DNA of 64,000 bases from Neocallimastix lanati (nom. inval.) (taxonomy: Eukaryota > Neocallimastigomycota > Neocallimastigomycetes > Neocallimastigales > Neocallimastigaceae): NCBI GenBank assembly GCA_016946835.1, contig JACVTC010000027.1, positions 832,501 to 896,500 on the forward strand, read 5' to 3'. The notes under the pieces were generated by a model. That model did no database searches, was not told the origin of the DNA, and saw only the letters and a program-made list of their open reading frames with translations. Below are positions 40,426-48,893 of the stretch, piece after piece; positions within the stretch are counted from its first letter, which is position 1; every line of letters begins with the position of its first letter. Made by a program: the position numbers and the translations under genes.

Positions 40426-41011
40426 TTCCTTCTTGGTGGGACTTTAGTTTTAAATGAACTACATTTCGATAGTGGGGAACAGAGACATTTAAATGAACTA
40501 CTTTTCAAAGGTTCATCTGAGTCACCTGTTCCAAAAATTGTGGGCTTGGCGGAATTCTTAACAAATGCAATACCTATCATAAGTAGTTCGTTTGAGCTAT
40601 TATTTGATAGGTATTGCAAAATATCAAACTTAACCAAGAGCGTCGACGTCGTACTGATAAGGCATAATGAAAATACAGGATTATCATCTATTACTACGAA
40701 GGGTGATTCTCGCCCTAGTAGCTCAATAAATGATGAATCCGGGGAGAGTTTAGTGGACACCACACTATCTATTTTAAGGATGTTACTTCTAAATTTTATT
40801 TCTTTTTTATTTGATAGGAAGGGTAAAATTCCCGCATAGTACAACTTGCCGAAATACATAGTATTTTCGAGCTTTTTTATTTTTTATTTTTTATTTTTTA
40901 ATTTTTTATTTTTTAATTTCTAATGTACTTTTCACCTACATGTATTTTTTAAAATAAAATTTAATAAAGTTTTTGGAAGTGTATTCTCTTCCCTGTCTAA
41001 AAAAAAAAAAA
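40426..41011 (+). mobile_element. Short non-LTR element copy 1 (LINE-derived, about 0.58 kb)
   Basis: Begins TTCCTTCTTGGTGGGAC and ends CTTCCCTGTCT plus poly-A, bounded by perfect 15-bp target duplications. The sense frame (about 40,426-40,839, reading FLLGGTLVLNELHF to RKGKIPA) aligns with the C-terminal tail of the intact LINE (LFKG..., FLTNAIPIISSSFELLFDRY, TKSVD against LFKC..., LLQSIIPIAIGQQWSLFNRF, TKSVN). So it is the 3' part of a sister LINE subfamily with its own 3' UTR. A 14-bp inverted repeat (40,566-79 with 40,605-18) lies inside. The long antisense frame is a shadow. It is either a 5'-truncated LINE copy or a stable non-autonomous derivative. Confidence 0.8.
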
Positions 41012-41026
41012 AACATTAATGTAGTG
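41012..41026. repeat. Right target-site duplication of short element copy 1
   Basis: AACATTAATGTAGTG, identical to 40,411-40,425; the interrupted relic resumes immediately after it. Confidence 0.9.
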
Positions 41027-41170
41027 AATAGTTCAACTGGTGAAAATCATGTTGGTTTAAGTGATTTTTTGAATAATGAATATATATGCCAAGTGGTACC
41101 ACCAAATATATAACTTCCTTATTGGTGGAAGAGATATAGACATTATTGATTTAAATTATAAAAAGGAATG

Positions 41171-41572
41171 ATAGGTATTGCAAAATACCAAATTTAACCA
41201 AGAACCTCGATGTCGTACTGATTAAGCATAATGACAATAGAGGATCATCATCTATTTCTATGAAGGGTGAATCTCGTCTTAGTAGTTCAATAAATGATGA
41301 ATCCGGGGAGAGTTTAGTGGACATCACACTATCTATTAAAAAGATGTTACTTCCTGGTTTTATTTTTTTTTTTTTACTTTTTTAGGAAGGGAAAAAATCC
41401 CGCATAAGTACAACTTGCCGAAATACATAGTATTTTTGAGCTTTTTTTATTTTTTTATTTTTTAAATTTTTTATTTTTAATTTCAAATGTACTTTTCACC
41501 TACATGTATTTTTTAAAATAAAATTAATAAAGTTTTGGAAGTGTATTTTCTTCCCTGTCTAAATAAATAAAT
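41171..41572 (+). mobile_element. Short non-LTR element copy 2, 5'-truncated
   Basis: Starts at ATAGGTATTGCAAAAT, equal to the right arm of the internal inverted repeat of copy 1, and runs collinearly with about 90% identity to CTTCCCTGTCT and an A-rich tail. Frameshifts are present. It sits inside the same LINE relic as copy 1. No clean target duplication could be identified. Confidence 0.75.
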
Positions 41573-41976
41573 ATATATATATATATATATATAAAAGAAG
41601 GAGATGGCTTTGATGAATAACTAAATCATATCTGGTGATTACTCTAAAACAACATTTTTTGGTTCATTCTGGGGCTCTCTTTTACTTTTTTTTTTTTACT
41701 GAAATTATTGCTAAGGGCTACTTGACAAGAGTTACTATTCCGAAAGTATATGGGCAAACTAACCAAGGAGTGTCAACGCTGAAAATACAGTTATGACAGG
41801 GTTAGCGGGGCCAATACCTCTGAAGGAAAAGACCATAATTTTCTTTTCAGATCCAAACCCTAATTCGGAATAAGTACTTTGTAGGTGAGGTTCGTTACCT
41901 ATGAACTTTTTTTTTTTTTTTTTCAGAATTTATTTATACACTTTATTTTGGATATTACTTTTTATTTCATATTACT

Positions 41977-42012
<36 letters not shown>

Positions 42013-42130
42013 GTTCAATTTGAACAAATAACATTTATTGTTTTAATTAATTTTGTGTTTTTTTTTTTTAAAAAAAAAAAAAGTATTTATGTAATTAATA
42101 AATGAATAAATAAAGTTGAAGTTAAAAAAA

Positions 42131-42565
42131 AGAAAAAAAAAATATAATTATTTTATTGAAAAAATAGGAAATTAATAAATATATGTTGTAAACATATATG
42201 AAAGTATAATAAAAATAAATGTTAGTTACGTTATATATAAAATATTTGAAGTAAACGATTTATATTAATATAAATCAATGAATATAAGAGTAAATAAGAG
42301 TATATGTATTAATTATTAACTATTTAACTATTTATTATTTATTATTAAATAAATAATATTATTAATTTGTAAAATATAAATAACTGAAATTAAGATTTCA
42401 TTTCCGTTATAATTTCAACTCATTATAATAATTACGAATATCTATTTGTAGTTCTTCTTTTGGTCTTGTTCCCATAAATGTAAACGTTCAGGGAAAATAA
42501 AATTGTATAAGAGACAACAGAATAATTTAATAATAAAAACAATTTAATAAAAAATAAAATATTTT

Positions 42566-42597
<32 letters not shown>

Positions 42598-43740
42598 AAG
42601 GTTTTTATTAAAAATATAAAATATAAAATTACATTTTAAAAACTAATTATTGGCTAAATTATTAACTAGACTATTCGTATCTTTAATTCTTTGTTCTTGA
42701 TTTTACACTTATTTATCAAAGTTAAAGTTTTTGGCATTTTCAAGAATGTTTTAGAATTAAAAAAGAAAAAATATTTAAATTGAATTAAAATTAATAATAT
42801 AATTTTAAATATCATTTTAATAAATAATTAATTCATATTATTATATAATAAAATATTTATTATTTTTTATTAGAGTGATATTTGAAGAAAATAGATATAG
42901 TAATTTTTAAAATAAAGAATTTTTCTAAATATTAATTTGGTAGGATGAGAATTTTTCGAAAAACATAACAATTTAAATATTATTAATTCATTCTTTTATC
43001 ACAAATGTGGAGGTTCGATAAATAAAATATAAAATATGAAATATAACACAATATTAAAAAAAAGTAAATCATTTATGTTTATAAAAGATATTTATTTATT
43101 TTCATATAAAATTATAAAAAGTATTAATTAAAACTGTTAAACCTATTACAAAGATTATTATTAAGATGAAATTACATTTTTTTTTTTTTATTTTATCCCT
43201 CATTTTTTATTTTTCTTTCAATTAGAATGATAAGTCATTTTTTTACAATCATTTTAAAAATACATTTTTCAGAAAATAATTAATAATTTCATAATATTGA
43301 ATTTTACTTTTTTATTTTAATTATACTAATAATATATTTTAAAATTTTTTTTTAAATATTATTTAATTTTACTAAATTTAGAATAGAAGTAATATATTTA
43401 TATTGTTAGTATAAATTTTTTAATTATTTTTAATAGTCTAAAGACAATTCAAATATAATTAGTTATAATCAAATATTATGTATAAATGCTTTCCCTTATA
43501 ATCAAATATTATGTATAAATGCTTTCTCTTATTTTTTCAACATTAATAATTCATCACAGATAAAGAAATAGAAAATACATAAAAAAAAAAAAAATAAAAA
43601 TATGAAAAAAGGAAAAAACTACATAGAATAAAAATAATACTTAAAAAAAATTAATTAACAATAAATAATATCAGTTTTAATTAACTACAATAAGCGATTG
43701 TAATAAAAGCATACATTGTGCATTGTTTAAAATTTTTTAA
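42131..43740. other. AT-rich spacer with two protein-like minus-strand patches
   Basis: Mostly A/T. Two patches of more even composition read on the minus strand as short open text: QEQRIKDTNSLVNNLANN to a TAG at about 42,705-42,650, and FPERLHLWEQDQKKNYK to a TAG at about 42,505-42,443. They could be exon remnants or parts of a small unrecognised gene; no convincing start or splice sites tie them together. A perfect 31-bp duplication (ATAATCAAATATTATGTATAAATGCTTTC) starts at about 43,467 and again at 43,498. Confidence 0.35.
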
Positions 43741-43744
43741 TATC

Positions 43745-44030
43745 ACTCTCGGTACCAGAATTAGGATGGTCTTCCTTAGGCATAAATTTTTTTCAGGTAA
43801 TTGACCTATTCACTACATTACTAGTAACAATACTATTTTTTTCACTATCAATACTATCACTATTATTAAAAACATTATTGCTATATTGTTATAATTATTT
43901 ATTATTAATATTATATACTTCATTACTACTATCAGAATCTATATTATTCACTTCTCAGAGATGGTTTTTTTTTTTTTTTATTTGTACAGCCGTAATTATT
44001 TCAAACTTTTAACTTTATTTATATTTATAT
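43745..44030 (-). mobile_element. LINE-type relic with 3' tail
   Basis: On the minus strand this holds a 3' tail motif (ATAAAGTTAAAAGTTTG, then AATAATTACGGCTGT plus A-rich) near 44,030-43,985. Next comes an Asn/Ser-rich reading (SDSSNEVYNINN, NNSDSIDSEKNSIVTSN), then KEDHPNSGTESDIK. The low-complexity linker resembles the one between the zinc knuckle and the conserved tail of the intact LINE. The EDHPNSG text matches the relic near position 180. It is probably two fused fragments. Confidence 0.45.
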
Positions 44031-44074
44031 ATTATATATAATAAAAATATAAAAGTGCGTTTTTTTTTTTTAGA

Positions 44075-45075
44075 CTTTGATAATTTTTTTTTTTTATAAC
44101 CGCAATTATTGCGAACTTTAATCTTTATTTTACTTATTCTTATATAAAATACATGAATATTTTTAATTTTAATAAAAAATAAAAAATCACAGAATTAATA
44201 AAATAAATAAATATTATATGTCCAATTTGAACATAATATAGCCTGAGGCATTTTTTTTTTTTAGACAGGGAAGAGAATACACTTCCAAAACTTTATTAAA
44301 TTTTATTATAAAAAAATACATGTATGTAGGATGAAAAGTACATTTGAAATTAAAAATAAAAAAAAAAAAAATTAAAAAATTTAAAAAATTAAAAAATAAA
44401 AAATAAAAAATAAAAAATAAAAAAAAGCTCTAAAATACTATGTATTTCGGCAAGTTGTACTATGCGGGAATTTTTCCCTTCCTAACAAATAAAAAAAAAA
44501 AAAAAATAAAAATAAAATCTAGAAGTAACATCTTTAAAATAGATAGTGTGGTGTCCACTAAACTCTCCCCGGATTCATCATCTATTGAACTACTAGGGCG
44601 AGATTTCATCCATTTCGTAGAAATAGATGATGATCCTGTATTATCATTATGCCTTATCAGTACGACGTCGACGCTCTTGGATAAGTTTGGTATTTTACAA
44701 TACCTATCAAATAATAGCTCAAACGAACTACTTATGATAGGTATTGCACTTGTTAAGAATTCTGCCAAGCCCACAATTTTTGGAACAGGTGACTGCGACT
44801 CAGATGAACCTTTGAAAAGTAGTTCATTTAATTGTCTCTGTTCCCCACTATCGAAATGTAGCTCATTTAAAACTAGAGTCCCACCAAGAAGGAACAAACA
44901 ATATTAATCCTAAATTTTAAGATACAAAATTATGATCTTCATTGGTTGCGCTAGCCCTGTTGGCCTGTCTTATTGTTTTTTTCAGCATTGACGCTCTTGG
45001 TAGTAGTAGTACGATTCGATTTGAACCTATTGAAGAAGAACCGCAGTAACCACCAAAAATGGAGTATCAAATATA
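44075..45075 (-). mobile_element. LINE relic split by a short element in its 3' UTR
   Basis: Reading the minus strand from 45,075: DTPFLVVTA-like start, an internal deletion of about 25 codons, then NRFKSNRTTTTKSVNAE and a frameshifted match to the end of the intact LINE ORF (near 44,925). The short element copy 3 follows (44,894-44,251). After it the LINE 3' UTR resumes with TATGTTCAAATTGGACA and ends near 44,090 with AATAATTGCGGTTATAAA. Near-identity at the DNA level to the intact LINE over the KSVNAE stretch shows this copy is fairly recent. Confidence 0.7.
44251..44894 (-). mobile_element. Short non-LTR element copy 3
   Basis: On the minus strand it starts at the same base as copy 1 (TTCCTTCTTGGTGGGACT) and ends CTTCCCTGTCT plus 12 A. 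The sense frame is open for 145 codons. It differs from copy 1 by substitutions and by insertions that are all multiples of three (after SSES, at STK, and in the Phe-rich end). The internal inverted repeat is kept with one mismatch. No target duplication is obvious at its ends. Confidence 0.8.
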
Positions 45076-45082
45076 AAATTAT

Positions 45083-45176
45083 AAAAGTACGTTAGAAGCA
45101 ATAGTTTCTAACGTACTTTTTCCTATTCCACAATGATAACTTTCACCTGGAGGTGAAAATCCATAGCCTTATCATT
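45083..45176. other. Strongly folded segment: two adjacent perfect stem-loops
   Basis: Stem 1: AAAAGTACGTTAGAA (45,083-97) pairs perfectly with 45,106-120, loop GCAATAGT. Stem 2: AATGATAA (45,132-39) pairs with TTATCATT (45,169-76) and encloses TTTCACCT/AGGTGAAA (45,141-48 with 45,151-58). Such long GC-containing stems are exceptional here. The segment borders the 5' side of the minus-strand LINE relic. It may be a 5' UTR structure of an element, a small RNA gene or a small foldback element; no known RNA family is recognised. Confidence 0.55.
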
Positions 45177-45243
45177 TCGACGTATAATTTTGCACACAAT
45201 AATACACAACAACAATACACTTTAAAAATTTTGGCAAAAAAGT

Positions 45244-45274
<31 letters not shown>

Positions 45275-46430
45275 TATTTTTCCTTTTTTTTTTTTTTTTT
45301 TTTTAGTTTCGTTTAGTTTTTTTTTTTTTTATTTTATTATATATATATATTATTTTTTTAATAAAAATTTTAATGCTATTATTATTAAAATTTTTTTCAA
45401 TATTATTAATTATTTTTTTTTTTTTTTTAAAGTTTATATATATATATTTTTTCAATTTAATTTAATAATTTTTTTTTTTTTTTTAGTTTTAGTTTTTAGT
45501 TTTAGTTTTTTATTTTTATTTTTACTTTTTTTTTTTTTTTTTTTTTTTAAAAAAATTATTTGCTTTATCTATTATTTAATTTAATTTTTTTTTCTATTAT
45601 CAATAAATAAATATATTATTTTCTCAATAATAATTTCCATTTTTTTTCTTCTCCTTATAGGTTTTTTTTTTAAATAAAGGAAAATATCATTAAAAAAAAA
45701 TATAATAAATAATTAAAAAATACTTCATAATGATATATAAAATTAAATTTCTAATTTTTTACTATGAAATAAATAAATATAATAATAAAAAATAATTTTT
45801 ATCCTATTAAAAATCATAATTTTTAAATAGATTTAAAAGCTTACTAAATAATATAAAGTAAAAGAGAAACTATATAGACTTCAAAAATTAAGAAAATTTC
45901 ATTAAAATTATTTTTTTTTCTTTCTTTTTTTTTACGTTTTCTCTATAAAATTTATTATTATATTTTTAATATTTGCTATATATTTTTTTTATTCTTTATA
46001 TTATTAATACTATTTTTTATATATTACTTCTATTTATTTCACTTTTTTTTTTTATTTGTCTTTTTTTTCATTCCTATTTTTCAACTTTTAAAAGAAAAAT
46101 AATTATGAATAAAAGAAAATAAAAAAAAAATTCTTTAATTTTATATATTACTATAATTTAACTATATATTTTCTTTAAAAATTCTTTTTTTTTAAGAAAA
46201 TTTAATTATCTATTATTCTTTGAAAAAAAAAAATTTTTTTATCATAAGAAATTATTATTTTAAATAGTTTTAATAAGAAATAGAACTTTAATTTATAATT
46301 TTAAAATTTATAGTTTTTTTTTTCTAATTTTAGTTGTTTTTTTTTTTTTCATGTATATATAAATAATTTTATATACATTTAATAAATAACTTTCTACTTA
46401 AATTATAATTTTTTTTAAAAAAAAAACAAC
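45177..46430. other. Spacer, T-rich, downstream of the V-ATPase gene
   Basis: Poly-T-rich on the plus strand with no coding signal. The 3' UTR of the minus-strand V-ATPase gene must lie at its right edge. Confidence 0.5.
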
Positions 46431-48893
46431 TTATTCATCTTTCTTTAAAATCTTTCTGAAAGAGAATGGAGTGAACTTGTAACCTTCACCCTTGTAGAAC
46501 TTACTGTTGAATTCGACCCAGTGTAAACGAAGAGCGTGAAGGAAAGCAGAAAGACCTTCCATAATTAATAAGATAGCAACAGTTAAACCTAACCAAGCAG
46601 CAATAATAGCGAACATGGCAATTGCCTTAAGAACAATATTAAGATTAAGCTTAATAACATTGTTTAATAACATATCCCATAAAACTTCTGATAATTGACC
46701 GTGAGCAAGAGATAAAGCCCAAAGACGAAGGTAAGAAGCAGTGTGAGAAATACCAGAAAGACAATATTCAATAGTGTGAACAGCTTGGTTAATGAAAGTT
46801 TCAGAGAAGGACCATTCTGGAGCCTTGTAGTCACGTTCAGAGTAGGCAACAACTTCATTAGTAGTTGGTAATTCTTCAGTGTTAACCTTCTTGTTTTTAA
46901 TCTTTTGAACGATTGGTCTACCTAATAATAAAACTGGAATAGAGATAAGGGCAATAATTAATAAAATGACTTGAATTAAACCTTGGTTAGGGTATAATTC
47001 TTCATTCTTATCAACATTTCCTGGACTTAAGAACATGTAAATAAGCATGTTCATTAAACCTGGAGCTTGAGCACCTTTCCAGTAAGTACACCACTTGTAA
47101 ATAATGGCAAAGGTAAGATATCCGAAAATACTACCCATATATAAAAGTTCTGGAATGAAGACAACAAAAAGTTCACCAATAGACTTGAAGTGCCAGTAAT
47201 TGAAGAAGGAAATAATGGTACCGAAAAGCATATGAATAACACCAATAACGACAGACATCTTCATCTTGTAAGAGTTTTGGAAAATTAACTTATTTTCAGC
47301 ACTAACCCAAACTGGATCCATACCGAAAGCATAAACCTTACCAGTGTGTTCACCAACTTGTTGAGCGAAACCTGGTTCAGTAGCATTACCAACATTTCTG
47401 AAATTGTATGTGCCTTGAGTAAAGAGGTTTAATGGCTTTGAGAAGCAATCATTATAAACTAAACCAGTGAAAATAGAGAAGGCACCCATAAGTAATATAA
47501 CGTAACGACCAGTGAAGATCATTTCAAAGATTTCATTCTTGTAATTAGCTAATCTCTTTTCATAGAGAACCATAGCTAAGGCAGCGAGGAACATGAGGAC
47601 ACCATGACCAACATCACCGAACATAATGGCGAAAATGAATGGGAAAGTAATGATAGTGTAAAGAGCTGGGTTAATTTCTCTGTAGTTGGCAACACCATAT
47701 GAATCAACAATACTTTGGAAACATTTGGTGAATTTGTTAGTAACATTATAGGTTGGTGGAACGGATCTGTAAGAAACTTCATTCATAATTGGAGTAACAT
47801 TAGAACCAGTAGCTTCAGCAGCATCACGTAAACATTGTTGAATTTCTGGAATCTTGTTAGTTGGAACCCAACCTTCAGCAATCATACTGTTCTTATCAGT
47901 CTTTAATAAATTCATGACATGGTAAACAGCCTTTTCCTTACGGATAACAGTGTTCCATGCATCAATGTTTTGAGCAATTTCTTTTAACTTGTTAATACGA
48001 GTTTCTCTAGTGTTGCTTAAAACTTGATCTAAATCTTCAATTCTAGCTAAAACTTCAATAGATTCTTCATTACGTTGTTCAGCAGATTCGGAAACTGGAT
48101 AAACAGTAGCACCAACACTTTCACATAACTTCTTAATCTTGTTTAATAAGACTTGACCATGAACGAAAATAATGAAAACGTTCTTTTCAACCAATTCATC
48201 AGTTTCTGGATCCTTAATTGGTTCTTCAATTTCAGCATTCTTCATGTAAAGGTTACCACGAAGCATACGCCATAAAAGTCTTTCAAAACTGTTAATTTTT
48301 TCTCTTGGAATAACACCAGCAACGAAAGAAACATTGCTCTTCTTACCAGCTTCTAAATCAGCGACAGCATTTTCATCCTTTAATAAACCAGTGGTACTAT
48401 CGGATTTCTTTATGTTGCTTTCTTCAAGTTCCTTAGCATTACTGCTTTCAAAGAATTCATCAGTAACCTTAATAACGTGTCTCATTTCAGTAAGTTCAAG
48501 GTAACGTTTATCTAAAGTACGTTGATTTTCATTTAATTCAATGACAACCTTTTCAGTTTCAGAAATCTTTTGTTCTAATTCTTCAAGTTCCTTTGGACTC
48601 TTAGAAACACCAGATTCTTCAGCAGAGCACTTTTTGATTTTGATATCTTCTCTTTCAATTTGGTTTCTTAAGAAACGAATTTGACGAGAAACTTCATCAT
48701 AGTGACGAATATCAGAAACAAAAGCACGTTGGAAAGCATTAACATCCTTATTTAAATCTCTAAATTGAACTAAACCGAGTTCACCTAAAGCACCGACGGT
48801 TTGCTTAGAGATTTCAGAAGGAATATAGAATTGGGCCAATGACATAACGTCAGACCTTAAGAAAGTTGTTTCTGGAGCCTTTGAAGATTCCAT
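46431..48893 (-). CDS. VPH1: V-type H+-ATPase subunit a (Vph1/Stv1 family)
   Basis: The 820-residue membrane subunit of the V0 sector that forms the proton half-channels of the vacuolar/endomembrane ATPase. The gene is intronless. The N-terminal half (about residues 1-385) is the cytosolic domain that touches the V1 stators: FLRSDVMSLAQFYIP, GELGLVQFRDLN and NAFQRAFV are family hallmarks, with coiled-coil stretches near 60-135. The C-terminal half holds about eight membrane helices, with FPFIFAIMFGDVGHG marking the first. The essential arginine is Arg723 in TASYLRLWALSLAHGQ, equal to Arg735 of yeast Vph1. The N-terminus fits the family, so the ATG at 48,893 is the likely start. Codon use is GC-ending-rich compared with neighbours, suggesting strong expression. 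Whether it serves vacuole or Golgi (Vph1 or Stv1) cannot be told. Confidence 0.97.
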   Translation of the reverse strand: MESSKAPETTFLRSDVMSLAQFYIPSEISKQTVGALGELGLVQFRDLNKDVNAFQRAFVSDIRHYDEVSRQIRFLRNQIEREDIKIKKCSAEESGVSKSPKELEELEQKISETEKVVIELNENQRTLDKRYLELTEMRHVIKVTDEFFESSNAKELEESNIKKSDSTTGLLKDENAVADLEAGKKSNVSFVAGVIPREKINSFERLLWRMLRGNLYMKNAEIEEPIKDPETDELVEKNVFIIFVHGQVLLNKIKKLCESVGATVYPVSESAEQRNEESIEVLARIEDLDQVLSNTRETRINKLKEIAQNIDAWNTVIRKEKAVYHVMNLLKTDKNSMIAEGWVPTNKIPEIQQCLRDAAEATGSNVTPIMNEVSYRSVPPTYNVTNKFTKCFQSIVDSYGVANYREINPALYTIITFPFIFAIMFGDVGHGVLMFLAALAMVLYEKRLANYKNEIFEMIFTGRYVILLMGAFSIFTGLVYNDCFSKPLNLFTQGTYNFRNVGNATEPGFAQQVGEHTGKVYAFGMDPVWVSAENKLIFQNSYKMKMSVVIGVIHMLFGTIISFFNYWHFKSIGELFVVFIPELLYMGSIFGYLTFAIIYKWCTYWKGAQAPGLMNMLIYMFLSPGNVDKNEELYPNQGLIQVILLIIALISIPVLLLGRPIVQKIKNKKVNTEELPTTNEVVAYSERDYKAPEWSFSETFINQAVHTIEYCLSGISHTASYLRLWALSLAHGQLSEVLWDMLLNNVIKLNLNIVLKAIAMFAIIAAWLGLTVAILLIMEGLSAFLHALRLHWVEFNSKFYKGEGYKFTPFSFRKILKKDE

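Larger units (their letters stand above)
40295..42130 (+). mobile_element. Old LINE relic interrupted by two younger insertions
   Basis: Three collinear pieces of a diverged LINE C-terminus and 3' UTR survive. Piece one (40,360-40,425) reads as an Asn/Ser-rich linker. Piece two (41,012-41,170) continues the linker (VVNSSTGENHVGL) and reaches a FLIGGRDID segment equal to FLLGGRSIN of the intact LINE. Piece three (about 41,590-41,870) matches the tail SGAYSD...KSVNAEE...NEDHNF with stops and frameshifts, followed by a 3' UTR to about 42,130 containing TTCAATTTGAACA and AATAAATAAAGTTGAAGTT with poly-A. The gaps between pieces are exactly the two inserted short elements. Confidence 0.65.

Noticed and set aside
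40386-40859. 157-residue antisense frame over short element copy 1 (and 155 residues at 44,440-44,907 over copy 3)
   Set aside because: The sense strand aligns with the LINE C-terminal tail and carries the poly-A, so the antisense frames are shadows.
45083-45120. Bacterial-type intrinsic terminator
   Set aside because: A long stem followed by T residues fits the shape, but the genome is eukaryotic and no transcription unit ends here.
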